From the NCBI GenBank assembly GCA_028866275.1, contig JAGWIK010000007.1:31541-95540 (forward strand): DNA of 64,000 nucleotides, given 5' to 3'. Position 1 is the first letter of the stretch. The number at the start of each line of letters is the position of its first letter. Below, in pieces: positions 43,037 to 52,151 of this stretch. The notes under the pieces were generated by a model that was not told the DNA's origin, did not search any database, and was given only the letters and a program-made list of their open reading frames with translations. Made by a program: the position numbers and the translations under genes. This DNA is from Alphaproteobacteria bacterium. Its GTDB lineage: Bacteria > Pseudomonadota > Alphaproteobacteria > UBA9219.

Positions 43037-44221
43037 CTAAATCATCGTATCCGTGGCGAACAGCCGCCGGTGTTCCTGAACCGCGAAACGATCGGTCATG
43101 CCCGCGATGTAATCGGCGATGATGCGCGCTTTGGCGACATCGTCGCCGCTGCGCGCCTTGACGGCTTCCGTCCATCCCGCGGGCAGGCAATCATCATGTT
43201 CCATGAAGAAATCGAACAAATCGCCGACAATCTGTCGCGCCTTGGCGCAAATGCGGTTGATGCGATGATGCCGGTACAGCCGCGCGAACAGGAATTTCCG
43301 CAATTCCCCGACATGCAGGCCCATGGCGGGGCTAAACGCGACGACGGGTTGCGTTGCCGCGCGAATATCCTCGGCCGATTGCGGGTTCAGCGCGGCCAGA
43401 TTGCGCCGCGTTACGGCCAGCACATCCTCGATCATCAACCCGATGACCTCGCGCACCGCTTCATACATTAAACGCGGCTTTTCGGCCTGCGGGTAACGCG
43501 CGCGCGCGCCGTCGATGGCCGGGCCGAATAACGGCAAATCGCGCAAATCGTCCAGACGGAAAAAACCGGCGCGATGGCCGTCGTCGATGTCGTGGGTGTT
43601 ATAGGCGATGTCATCCGACAGCGCGGCGATCTGCGCTTCGATACCGGCATAGGTGCCGATCTCCAGATCCCATTCGGCGTTGAACGCGCGCAGGGTCGGC
43701 AGTAAATCCTTGGGCCGCACGGGGCCGTTATGCTTGACGACGCCTTCCAGCGTTTCCCATGTCAGGTTCAACCCGTCGAAACGCGCATAACGGTTTTCCA
43801 GCCTGGTAAGGATACGGAATGTCTGTTCGTTATGGCTGAACCCGCCATAGGGCTGCATCGCGGCGGCAAGCCCGTCTTCGCCCGCATGCCCGAAACAGGT
43901 ATGGCCCAGATCGTGGGCCAGAGCGATGGTTTCGGCCAGATCTTCATCGACGGACAAAGTGCGCGCGATCGACCGCGCGATTTGCGCGACTTCCAATGAA
44001 TGGGTCAACCGCGTGCGGTAATAATCGCCTTCGCTTTCGATAAAGACCTGCGTTTTATTGCGTAATTTGCGGAATGCGCCGCTGTGGATGATGCGGTCGC
44101 GGTCGCGTTGATATTCGCTGCGCGTCGCGCTGGGGGCTTCCGCAATGCGCCGCCCGCGGCTCCGCATCGCAAGAGTGGCATAGGGGACGAGTTTAGTGCT
44201 ATCTTGAAAAGGCGGGGTCAT
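43037..44221 (-). CDS. dgt: dGTPase-like deoxynucleoside triphosphate triphosphohydrolase
   Basis: 394 aa. It is an HD-domain enzyme: the metal ligands are in RTRLTHSLEVAQ and ALAHDLGHTCFGHAGE (around residues 71-116), with a further conserved DDIAYNTHDIDDG near 188. It removes triphosphate from dGTP or other dNTPs to control nucleotide pools. This is the Dgt type common in alphaproteobacteria, and it is divergent from erpA with 45 bp between starts, an arrangement often kept in the class. Confidence 0.93.
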   Translation of the reverse strand: MTPPFQDSTKLVPYATLAMRSRGRRIAEAPSATRSEYQRDRDRIIHSGAFRKLRNKTQVFIESEGDYYRTRLTHSLEVAQIARSIARTLSVDEDLAETIALAHDLGHTCFGHAGEDGLAAAMQPYGGFSHNEQTFRILTRLENRYARFDGLNLTWETLEGVVKHNGPVRPKDLLPTLRAFNAEWDLEIGTYAGIEAQIAALSDDIAYNTHDIDDGHRAGFFRLDDLRDLPLFGPAIDGARARYPQAEKPRLMYEAVREVIGLMIEDVLAVTRRNLAALNPQSAEDIRAATQPVVAFSPAMGLHVGELRKFLFARLYRHHRINRICAKARQIVGDLFDFFMEHDDCLPAGWTEAVKARSGDDVAKARIIADYIAGMTDRFAVQEHRRLFATDTMI

Positions 44222-44266
44222 GCGCCCACATTACCATCGGCCCCGTAAAAGAAAAGGCTGGAAGAT

Positions 44267-44602
44267 ATGACGATTTCCCTGACCGAAGCCGCGGCGCGGC
44301 GCATTCACAAAGTCATGGCTGACGCTCCGGCGGCGGCCGGCGTGCGGCTCGAAGTGCTCGGCGGCGGCTGTTCGGGCTATCAATATAAATTCGGTTTTGC
44401 CGACGCAATCGACGCGGGCGAAGATGTTGTCGTCGACCGCGACGGGGCAAAGCTGGTCATCGACAAAACCTCGCTCGGCCTGCTCGACGGCAGCGAGATC
44501 GATTACGGCGAAAGCCTGATGGAATCCGGTTTTCGCGTTGTGAACCCGCAGGCCGTTTCAAGCTGCGGTTGTGGAAGTTCGTTCGCGGTCGGCGAATCGT
44601 GA
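44267..44602 (+). CDS. erpA: A-type iron-sulfur carrier (ErpA/HesB family)
   Basis: 111 aa. The three cluster ligands are Cys35 (GGGCSGYQY) and the C-terminal Cys100 and Cys102 (SSCGCGSSF). A-type carriers take Fe-S clusters from the assembly scaffold and hand them to target proteins such as IspG. It lies divergent from dgt. The family also includes IscA and SufA; the dgt neighbourhood points to the ErpA branch. Confidence 0.9.
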   Translation: MTISLTEAAARRIHKVMADAPAAAGVRLEVLGGGCSGYQYKFGFADAIDAGEDVVVDRDGAKLVIDKTSLGLLDGSEIDYGESLMESGFRVVNPQAVSSCGCGSSFAVGES

Positions 44603-44692
44603 CGTGAAATGATTAATTCCGCATTTTAGCCTTGCTTCGGCAAAGCGCGACATTCTACCCTGACCCATACAATTTTCGGTTCACTTTTTCAT

Positions 44693-46573
44693 ATGGGATT
44701 TTTTATGGTCGATCAGACAAATGGTAATCAGTCTCGGGTTAAAGCGGCAGGCAAAGAAATTGTTCAAAATTCAAAAACCAACTGGCTTTTTCTGTCGCCG
44801 CCGCTGTCAGCCGACGATCTAGACGCCTATGGCATTCTTGTCGAACCTGACAGAAATCTTAAAAGAATTCTCAATCAGCATTTCGGCCAATTATCTTTTG
44901 CGGTTGTTCATGATCGCATCGCCGTCGCGCAAGAAGGGCTTCCGATAGAATCGGCCCTGAAGTTGGTCAGCACCTTCGCTTCCTTGAGCTATATCGTTCA
45001 GGGCGGATCGGTCATTAACACCGAAAATGTCACGCAGGCCATTACGCAAGCCTTGGTCGCGCAAAATAATGCGGCGGATGGAGTCGTTGAATTCAGTCGC
45101 GAAGGCAAGAAGGTCGATCGCGTTGACGTGGATATGCCCGAATTGAGAGGCAGCTATATTTTCGATTCGGTCATCACGCGGAAATCCAGCGTCGAAGATG
45201 CGTCTTATATTCCAAGCGAGGTTTTGAAATTTTTCCCCAAGGCGTCCGGCCTTTTTTCCAGATTGAATGGCGATAACGGGTATTTTTTCAAAGCCATCGC
45301 CAAATTGGGATCCGACATAAAAATTGATGTTTTCGCGGGAAAACCGTCTTATGTGACTATTCACGGCGAACTTAAAGAAATCGAGCGTGTCCGTAAATCC
45401 TTAATTCAAGCCGCAGAGCTGATCTCGGATCGCGACTACGATAAGCCCCATCATTTTGATCTTGCCGTATTGTGTGCCGCCGGAAAAATGTCGCCCGGAC
45501 AACTCCCGGAAAAAGGCGCAATCAAAAAAGGAGGCGCCAGACCGGCGATTGACGCGCTTGCCGGCGATTTTCATTTTTATGAACCCGACTCAAAAAACCA
45601 AAGGCGTTACGTCGCACTTTTGGAAAGCGGGTTGCCGGGGGTCATGGCCCAAGGCCCGGCCGGTACCGGCAAGACCAGATTTTTTCTTCAGCATGCCATC
45701 AAGGCATTGGCCGACCATTACCGGGGCGTGCCCGGAGCTACCCATAGCAAGCTGATTCTTTCCATACCGTTGGTCACGGTGGGCGGGCGGGATTTAGGCG
45801 CGATGCCCGGCGACATGGCGAAGAAAACCTCCATGTGGTTCGACACATATTACGAGCAGATCATTGACATCCTGTCGCCGCCCGGCGCGAACGGGACAAG
45901 GAATGAAAAACAGGGTGAAGCCAATCTCAAGGCCTTGATGGCCGAGGGGGTTATACAAATCGCACCGCTGGAATTCTTGCGCGGCAAAAGCTTGCGCAAT
46001 GCGTTGGTCGCACTGGACGAAGCCGAAAACACGACATTGTCACAGATGAAGACTTTCCTGACGCGCAGCGAAACGACGTCCAGAGCTTTTGTGTTCGGCG
46101 ATCTCGAACAAAAAGATCGCCCGGATTCCAAACTTCCCCAAGGGGATGCGTTCCTTCTTCCTCCCAATATACATGTCGAGAAGGATGGAAGCGTATGGCT
46201 ATACAAGGATAGTCGCCGGCTTGATCTGGGGTCGCATCTTGATTTCGGACATTTTGTCCGTCAGGCAGACGGCGGGCTGGCGCTGCACCCGTATAATGGA
46301 TTTGCCGCGGCTTGGATTATTTTGCCGCCTTCCCCTCATGTGGGGTGCACCACGCTTGATATTTCCGACGTTCGTCGCAGCGATCTGGTGCATGATGTGC
46401 TGGCGCTGTGGTCGGGGTTGCGTTGCCAGACTCCGGTGGCGGGCCGCGAGATACTGTCGGGGCCTGGCTCGGCTCCGGCTGATCAAATTTTAAAGGACGC
46501 TCATTTGCGCCGTCCGAACAGCGGGGCTGTTGTCCCCTTTGCACGGAAAGGGGCAGCCCCTCGCCAGGGATGA
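44693..46573 (+). CDS. Divergent PhoH-like ATPase with a long N-terminal extension
   Basis: 626 aa (ATG 44693 or 44705; no clear ribosome site). Residues 318-480 form a PhoH ATPase: Walker A GPAGTGKT (321-328), 'LGAMPGD', IAPLEFLRGKSL, Walker B and DEAENTT (438-447) followed by QMKTFLTR, and GDLEQKDRP. PhoH proteins are cytoplasmic ATPases with RNA or toxin-antitoxin roles. The usual bacterial PhoH is about 330 aa with one KH-like N-terminal segment. Here two segments of that look are seen (about 50-105 and 196-245), and about 300 residues precede the ATPase. It is less GC-rich than its neighbours. It ends 2 bp from the convergent IcmB-like gene. Confidence 0.75.
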   Translation: MGFFMVDQTNGNQSRVKAAGKEIVQNSKTNWLFLSPPLSADDLDAYGILVEPDRNLKRILNQHFGQLSFAVVHDRIAVAQEGLPIESALKLVSTFASLSYIVQGGSVINTENVTQAITQALVAQNNAADGVVEFSREGKKVDRVDVDMPELRGSYIFDSVITRKSSVEDASYIPSEVLKFFPKASGLFSRLNGDNGYFFKAIAKLGSDIKIDVFAGKPSYVTIHGELKEIERVRKSLIQAAELISDRDYDKPHHFDLAVLCAAGKMSPGQLPEKGAIKKGGARPAIDALAGDFHFYEPDSKNQRRYVALLESGLPGVMAQGPAGTGKTRFFLQHAIKALADHYRGVPGATHSKLILSIPLVTVGGRDLGAMPGDMAKKTSMWFDTYYEQIIDILSPPGANGTRNEKQGEANLKALMAEGVIQIAPLEFLRGKSLRNALVALDEAENTTLSQMKTFLTRSETTSRAFVFGDLEQKDRPDSKLPQGDAFLLPPNIHVEKDGSVWLYKDSRRLDLGSHLDFGHFVRQADGGLALHPYNGFAAAWIILPPSPHVGCTTLDISDVRRSDLVHDVLALWSGLRCQTPVAGREILSGPGSAPADQILKDAHLRRPNSGAVVPFARKGAAPRQG

Positions 46574-46575
46574 GC

Positions 46576-49566
46576 CTATCTTCCCACCAGCTTGGCAGGG
46601 TCGGTATGGGCGTGGGCGATCAGTTCCTGCGCCATTTCCTGAATGACCACGGATGTCGCGCCGGATTCGACTTCGCCTTTTTCGGTGCGCAGCACGACGC
46701 GGCGGCGTACTTCCTGTCGCGCCGACCCGCCGGGGAAGAATTTCGCCAAAGCCTGACGCGCCGCGGGCGCGCCCAGCGCGGTATAAAGCAAATTGCGCAG
46801 CGTCACGTCTTCGACCGACGTCGACAACGCCCATAATTCAATCGGCCCCAGCGTGTTGACCAGATGCTGTTCGTATCTGCCTTCATTGGTCGACAGCAGC
46901 ATCAAAACCGGCGCGCCCGACGGGCGCGGGCCGGTTAAACGATAACGCATGACCCATCGCGCGGTGTCGGACAGGCCGAAACGTTCCGCCGTATCCGAAA
47001 TGGCGCGGTCGGAAACGGCGGTGCCGCAAATCCATACGCCGGTGGCCAGATCGACCATATCCTTGGTAAAATCGTCGAGCAATTGCGAGGCCAGCACGAT
47101 CTGCACGCCCCATTTGCGTCCTTCGCGCACGTCGCGGATCACTTGCGCGCGCACGGCGTTGGTCTTGCTGGTGCGGTGGAATTCGTCGAAACAGATGCGT
47201 TTCGGCGTTTCGCGAATATCGCGGATGCGGGCTTCATGATAGGCGCGGTATTTTTCCGGCACCGAGCGCAGCATATCCGGCCCCAGCCACCACGACCGCA
47301 CCATGGCGTGGCGCGCCAGCATATACATAATGGCGGTCTGGCGGTCGGCCAGCGCGTCGCCTTGCGGCGCGACGTCCTGCAGATCGACGGCGACGACGCG
47401 CGCGCCGCCGATGTCATAGCGCGTAACGGACGCCAGAATGGGGAATTCGCGCACGGCGGAGGCGATCATGCGCTCGAACGCGTGAATGACGGTTTCCGCC
47501 GACGCGCCGATTTGCGTTTCTTCGAGCAGGGCGCGGATCTGCGGCCGTCGTGCGGCGGTCACGGCGTCGACAAGGGTAGGGGATGCGTGCCGTTGCGCCA
47601 GCATGGCGGCGTGATACGCGCCATGTTCAAACAGGGCGTCGACGACGTCCCACCAATAAGGATCGCTTGGCAAATGGATATTGTGCCGGGCCAGCGCGTC
47701 GTCGACTTCGCTTTCGATGCGCACCAGATAGGGGCGCGGTTCGGTATTGGCGCCGCTGTCGTCGCGCCAGCGATACATTTCGTCGATGCACAGCCCGACC
47801 AGCTGCGTCATGCCGTCATAGGCTTCGGGATGTCCGGGCGGCGTACACAGCAAGGTGATAAGTTCGGTCAGATAGGCGCGTTCTTCGGCCAGTGGATAAC
47901 GGCACCCCAACTGCGTATCGAACGGGTTGATCGCGTAATCGGGCGTCATGCGCAATTTGAAATGCAGGGCTTCGTGCCGGCGTTCCAGCGGCAACGCGTC
48001 GCGGATAAGGGAAATAAGCCCCGCCGAAGACGGCCCGATATCCAGAATGGCGACATAGGGCAATTTGGCCGATCCCGGCGTTAAAATCGTGCCGAGATTG
48101 AGGGCGTTCATCAGAACCGATTTACCCGCGCCCGGCTGCGCGAAAATCAGATCGAACCACAGGGATGTCAGCGTCGACCCGGCCTGATACGGCCACATGC
48201 GCCCGTCGGGGGTGCGGAAAATGACCGGCCCTTCCTGAAAGGGCGAGGATGCGCGTTGCCACGGCAGCAATTTGACGGTTTCAAAAAACGGCATGATGAC
48301 CGGCGGCGCGGTCGACGCGCAGGCGATGCCCAGCGCCGACGACATGACGACGGCCAGCGGGTCGCCGCCCGCGCTCGATGCCTGGCAATATCCCCAGGAT
48401 TCGATGGCCTGCGTCAACGCGCCCATGCGCGCTTCCATTAATTTGCGGTCGTTCTGCGGCGCATAGGTGGCCAGCGACACGCGCATTTTGACGACGGGTT
48501 CGCTTTGCGACAATTTCTGCAGCGCCAGCAGGGACTCGCGGATTTGTTTGTTGACCTGATTGGTGAAACCCAAAACCCCGGCGGCAAAAGCGCGGAACGA
48601 CGAGCCTTGCGCGCCCGCGCTTTCGATCAGGAACGACATGCGGAACGGCACATCGTTGTCGATCAATCGCGCCAGCAATTGGGGGAAAGGCGCGGGTTCT
48701 GCCGGCGCCAGCGTCATATCGACGCCCCCCCATAACAGCGGGCCGATACGGACGATGCTGGGCGACACCACGGCGGCGTCGCCGGTGCAAAGCTGGCGGC
48801 GCAGCGGGGGCCATAACAAATCGGACGCATCGTTCTTGTTCTGAACCGGGGCGCGCGGCAAGACCGGATCGCCGGGCAGATTGGCGCGCCACGCGTCGTG
48901 GCCCAATTGCGGGTACAGGCTCGACCGCACGGCGGCCAAGGCTTCGTGCGTCGACATGACGGCGGCTTTCATGCCGATTTCTTCCAATGCCGCGGCGATG
49001 GATGAGACATAGCTTTTATGCCGCGTGCGCAACGCTTCCAGCGCCTGCATCGGGAATTGGGCGTCGGCGGCGCGGACCCATTTTTTCTTGCCGCGTTGTT
49101 TGATAGCCTGATCGAGTTCGGCGGGCGTCAGCACCGAAGGCCGCGTCCACAAAGCCAGATAGATTTCTTCATGCGCCATATAGCGCGACAGATGCCGCCG
49201 CCGTTCGTTGAACAAATCTTCGAGATCAAGCTCCATCGCCCGCGCCGACGACCGGTTGCCCTTCATCACATTCTCGATGTCTTGTTCGACCGTCGACGGG
49301 TCGCGCATGAAATAGACCTGCATCGCATAGCCGGGGCGGTCGAAGCGCGCGCCCAGTTTCAATGTCGCCTGATCGATGATCCAGGCATATTCGGCGTCGC
49401 CGATGATCTGTCGCGCGCCGAACAGTTTGATGCAACTGACCAAAGACCCGTCATCGGCCACCAGCGTGATGCGGTCGTCCGCCGTTTCCAGCCGGATAAA
49501 AGATTCGACTGGCTGACGCAGCGACATCATGAACGAGGCGAAAGTCTGGTCAAAAATATCGAACAT
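46576..49566 (-). CDS. icmB: IcmB/DotO-type type IVB secretion ATPase
   Basis: 996 aa, close to Legionella IcmB/DotO (about 1000 aa). Walker A is AQPGAGKSVLMNA (476-488). Other family segments are LPYVAILDIGPSSAGLI, PDYAINPFDTQLGCR, and a late CFDEFHR (Walker B-like) followed by VASQ-like VLASQLLDDF. It is the VirB4-type cytoplasmic ATPase that powers Dot/Icm secretion or IncI-type conjugation. No other dot/icm or tra gene is in the window, so it is either an orphan or part of a scattered system. The PhoH-like gene is convergent with it. Confidence 0.85.
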   Translation of the reverse strand: MFDIFDQTFASFMMSLRQPVESFIRLETADDRITLVADDGSLVSCIKLFGARQIIGDAEYAWIIDQATLKLGARFDRPGYAMQVYFMRDPSTVEQDIENVMKGNRSSARAMELDLEDLFNERRRHLSRYMAHEEIYLALWTRPSVLTPAELDQAIKQRGKKKWVRAADAQFPMQALEALRTRHKSYVSSIAAALEEIGMKAAVMSTHEALAAVRSSLYPQLGHDAWRANLPGDPVLPRAPVQNKNDASDLLWPPLRRQLCTGDAAVVSPSIVRIGPLLWGGVDMTLAPAEPAPFPQLLARLIDNDVPFRMSFLIESAGAQGSSFRAFAAGVLGFTNQVNKQIRESLLALQKLSQSEPVVKMRVSLATYAPQNDRKLMEARMGALTQAIESWGYCQASSAGGDPLAVVMSSALGIACASTAPPVIMPFFETVKLLPWQRASSPFQEGPVIFRTPDGRMWPYQAGSTLTSLWFDLIFAQPGAGKSVLMNALNLGTILTPGSAKLPYVAILDIGPSSAGLISLIRDALPLERRHEALHFKLRMTPDYAINPFDTQLGCRYPLAEERAYLTELITLLCTPPGHPEAYDGMTQLVGLCIDEMYRWRDDSGANTEPRPYLVRIESEVDDALARHNIHLPSDPYWWDVVDALFEHGAYHAAMLAQRHASPTLVDAVTAARRPQIRALLEETQIGASAETVIHAFERMIASAVREFPILASVTRYDIGGARVVAVDLQDVAPQGDALADRQTAIMYMLARHAMVRSWWLGPDMLRSVPEKYRAYHEARIRDIRETPKRICFDEFHRTSKTNAVRAQVIRDVREGRKWGVQIVLASQLLDDFTKDMVDLATGVWICGTAVSDRAISDTAERFGLSDTARWVMRYRLTGPRPSGAPVLMLLSTNEGRYEQHLVNTLGPIELWALSTSVEDVTLRNLLYTALGAPAARQALAKFFPGGSARQEVRRRVVLRTEKGEVESGATSVVIQEMAQELIAHAHTDPAKLVGR

Positions 49567-49690
49567 GGGGGAACGATTGTTGGGGCAAGCGGTTACAGTT
49601 GAAAAAGACGGACAGAATCGCCTTTAAACTAGACCATATTTTATGAACAAATAACTAATCTTAAGAACGCAGAAAATATCAGATACGACA

Positions 49691-49725
49691 AAGGGTTGGA
49701 TGCAGCACATCCAACCCTTCCTTTT
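49691..49725. terminator. Hairpin between phaR and the icmB-like gene
   Basis: AAGGGTTGGATG (49691-49702) and CATCCAACCCTT (49708-49719) form a perfect 12-bp stem with a 5-nt loop. A TTTTT run follows on the + strand, but flanking genes are on the minus strand, where only a short TTTG follows. It probably still ends phaR transcripts. Confidence 0.6.
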
Positions 49726-49756
49726 TCGTCTGTCGCACGCTTGTTTTACAAAAAAT

Positions 49757-50518
49757 TTACGCTTTGTTTTTGGCCAGATCGGACAACTGGCGTTGCAAAG
49801 CCGCAATTTTATTCTGCACCTCGTCGCCCGTCACCGGGGCTTGCGCGGCGGCGGCCTTGGTTGTTTCCGGCGTGGGGATGGCGGTGGGGCCTTTTTTCGC
49901 CGGACCGCTTTTGATGCTCGGCGTAAACGCCGCCTCCTCCGCCTTCTCCTGAAGGTCTTCCTTGGTGGGGGCGGGGTCGGCTTTTTCCGACGTATCTTCG
50001 ACTTTTTCGGCGTTCACGAATCCGCCGGCCGACGGCGCGTCGGCGCTGGGCTTCGGCATCGCGAAAGGCGAGAACATCTGCATCGTGCGTTCGAACATCG
50101 CGATGTTCTGCTTGCTCATCTGTTCCAGCGTGGTGCCGAACGGAAACATGCCGCCCAGCGCGCTTTGGAAATAATCGCGGATCTGTTCCTGGTTTTTGCT
50201 CAACGACTGCATGCTGTGTTCCAGATATTTGGGCACAAGCCATTGCATATTGTCGCCGTAAAAGCCGATGAGGCGGCGCATAAAGCTGATGGGCAGCAGG
50301 TTCTGGCCCGATTTGCCTTCTTCTTCGACGATGATCTGGGTCAAAACGGCCCGCGTCAGGTCTTCGTTGGTCTTGGCGTCGTAAACGTTAAATTCGGTGC
50401 CTTCCTTGACCATCTGGGCGAGGTTGTCGAGCGTCACATAGGTGCTGGTCGCGGTGTTGTAAAGCCGCCGGTTGGCGTATTTTTTAATAACCACTGTTTC
50501 ATTTCTGGACGCGCTCAT
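49757..50518 (-). CDS. phaR: Polyhydroxyalkanoate synthesis regulator PhaR
   Basis: 253 aa. The N-terminal DNA-binding domain has VIKKYANRRLYNTATSTYVTL (shown as 20 residues or fewer: KKYANRRLYNTATSTYVTL) and a 'NAYDAKTNEDLTRAVL'-like stretch; the PHB-binding region includes FMRRLIGFYGDNMQWLVPKY. It represses phasin and synthase genes and is released by PHB granules. An Ala/Pro-rich linker and a C-terminal coiled coil end the chain. It is divergent from phaC and its partner; a CtrA-type site lies just before its start. Confidence 0.92.
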   Translation of the reverse strand: MSASRNETVVIKKYANRRLYNTATSTYVTLDNLAQMVKEGTEFNVYDAKTNEDLTRAVLTQIIVEEEGKSGQNLLPISFMRRLIGFYGDNMQWLVPKYLEHSMQSLSKNQEQIRDYFQSALGGMFPFGTTLEQMSKQNIAMFERTMQMFSPFAMPKPSADAPSAGGFVNAEKVEDTSEKADPAPTKEDLQEKAEEAAFTPSIKSGPAKKGPTAIPTPETTKAAAAQAPVTGDEVQNKIAALQRQLSDLAKNKA

Positions 50519-50533
50519 GGGGGCCTCGTATGG

Positions 50534-50548
50534 TTAATTTCTGGTTAA
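50534..50548. promoter_or_regulatory. CtrA-type binding site upstream of phaR
   Basis: TTAA (50534-50537), seven bases, TTAA (50545-50548), within an 11-bp direct repeat GGTTAATTTCT. It ends about 16-30 bp before the phaR start codon, so it would overlap the promoter or leader. Confidence 0.5.
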
Positions 50549-50640
50549 TTTCTGACAGGTTGCGCGGGGGAATTCAAGTGTTTTGTTGAAGCTTCCGGCA
50601 CGGGCTGGCCTCGCGGCGCGCTTTGTGCTTGAATCCCCTC

Positions 50641-51087
50641 ATGACGGCATCCAAACAACCCGATTTCGCGGAACTGAACGCGCTGGCGATTGAAGCCTGC
50701 GACATGTGGCAGGAACATCTGTCGACATTGGCGCAGGATCCGCAGGCGCGCGCCGAACTGACGCGCTTTCTGGAACCGCAACGCCGTTTGTTCGCCGATT
50801 GGGCATCCATGATGCAAAAAGGCGCGACTTCTTATCAGAGGGGAGGCGGTCATGACGGCAACGGCGCATCGCACGCAGGCCCTGCGGCAACATCACCCGC
50901 GGGAACAACCGCAGAACCGTCAACCCGGCCGCCAGCCGAACCGTCATCGCGCGGCGCTCAGCATGGGGACGACTCTCTCCGCGTTGCTCAGCTTGCCCTC
51001 CGTGTGGCCGAGCTTGAAAAACGCCTCGCCAGACTTGAAGCCCGCGCCGCTCAACCGTCTCGCGGAACTCAGCGTTCGGCATCCTGA
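50641..51087 (+). CDS. Phasin- or PhaE-like small protein overlapping phaC
   Basis: 148 aa from ATG 50641. Residues 5-58 are helical (ELNALAIEACDMWQEHL, FLEPQRRLFADWASMMQKG), a pattern seen before class-III-like phaC genes. A Gly/Ser/Pro-rich linker follows, then a C-terminal heptad helix (LRVAQLALRVAELEKRLARL). This suggests a granule or synthase partner. The last 236 bp overlap the start of phaC in another frame. The frame keeps protein-like features (the heptad) inside the overlap, so both genes may be real. Confidence 0.6.
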   Translation: MTASKQPDFAELNALAIEACDMWQEHLSTLAQDPQARAELTRFLEPQRRLFADWASMMQKGATSYQRGGGHDGNGASHAGPAATSPAGTTAEPSTRPPAEPSSRGAQHGDDSLRVAQLALRVAELEKRLARLEARAAQPSRGTQRSAS

Positions 51088-52114
51088 TCTCGCGCCGTAT
51101 TTGACGCAGGAAATGGCGCGCCGCGCGCGCCAGTTTATGAATGGCGTCAATCTGTACCGCCATCATCCCGCGCGCCGGACGGTGGATGAAGCGCCGGTGA
51201 TCTGGCAATCCGGCACAACGGTGGTGCGCGATTACACCGCGCAGGCCGCGCCGCGCGCGCCCGTTGTTTTGGCCGTGCCGTCGCTGATCAACCGCTATAC
51301 CGTGCTTGATATTCATCCGCGCCATTCCTTTTTGCGCATGCTGGCGGCGGCGGGGTTTCGCGTTCTGACCGTCGATTGGGGCGACCCGTCGGAGGCCGAG
51401 CAAAAATTTACGCTTGGCGACTATGTTACCCGGCGGCTGATCCCGGCATTGAATGCCGTGTCGCCGGACGCGCCCGCGCATATCGTCGGCTATTGCATGG
51501 GCGGGTTGCTGGCCTTGGCCTTGGCGCAGGCGCGGCCCGGTCAAACGCGCAGCCTGTCGCTGCTGGCCACGCCGTGGGATTTCCATGCCGGTTTCGCGGC
51601 GGCGGGGCAGGCGGGGCAAAGCATCGAAGACAAATTGCGCCCGTGGCTCGACGCCGATACGCCCGTGCCGGTCGATGTCGTCCAGGGCGTGTTCGCGGCG
51701 ATGCAGCCGATGCAGGCTTTCCGCAAATTTTCATCCTTTGCCGCGCGCGACCAGTCGGGTTTCGAGGCCGAATGTTTCGTGTTGACGGAGGATTGGCTGA
51801 ATGACGGCGTGGCGCTGGCCGCGCCCGCCGCGCGGGAATGTTTCGGCGATTTATGCGGGCGCAACGCGGCGGCGGCGGGGAACTGGCGCGTCGGCGGCGA
51901 GGTGATCGATCCGCATAAAATCACCGCGCCCGTCTATGCCGTCGTTCCCGGCCGCGATCGCATCGTGCCGCCGGAATCGGCTATGCCCCTGGCGCGGTTG
52001 TTCCCGCATGCCGTGCGGCATGAACCGATGCTGGGCCATATCGGCATTATGGCCAGCCTCGCCGCGCCGCATCAGGTATGGAAACCTCTGGCGCAATGGC
52101 TGGCGGCGCATTGA
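50852..52114 (+). CDS. phaC: Poly(3-hydroxyalkanoate) synthase, short form
   Basis: 420 aa. ATG 50852 has a strong ribosome site (GGGAGG at 50841-50846), inside the upstream gene; a later ATG at 50963 is the alternative. The alpha/beta-hydrolase core contains the synthase lipase-like box GYCMGG with Cys215, the Asp in PGRDRIVPPE and the His in LGHIGIMAS. The chain is shorter than the usual 560-600 aa of class I enzymes, and the size is nearer to class III PhaC, which needs a second subunit; the overlapping upstream gene may supply it. It polymerises 3-hydroxyacyl-CoA into PHA. Confidence 0.85.
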   Translation: MTATAHRTQALRQHHPREQPQNRQPGRQPNRHRAALSMGTTLSALLSLPSVWPSLKNASPDLKPAPLNRLAELSVRHPDLAPYLTQEMARRARQFMNGVNLYRHHPARRTVDEAPVIWQSGTTVVRDYTAQAAPRAPVVLAVPSLINRYTVLDIHPRHSFLRMLAAAGFRVLTVDWGDPSEAEQKFTLGDYVTRRLIPALNAVSPDAPAHIVGYCMGGLLALALAQARPGQTRSLSLLATPWDFHAGFAAAGQAGQSIEDKLRPWLDADTPVPVDVVQGVFAAMQPMQAFRKFSSFAARDQSGFEAECFVLTEDWLNDGVALAAPAARECFGDLCGRNAAAAGNWRVGGEVIDPHKITAPVYAVVPGRDRIVPPESAMPLARLFPHAVRHEPMLGHIGIMASLAAPHQVWKPLAQWLAAH

Positions 52115-52151
52115 TATCCTGTCGCCATCCGCCCTTTCACCGCCGCGTCAA

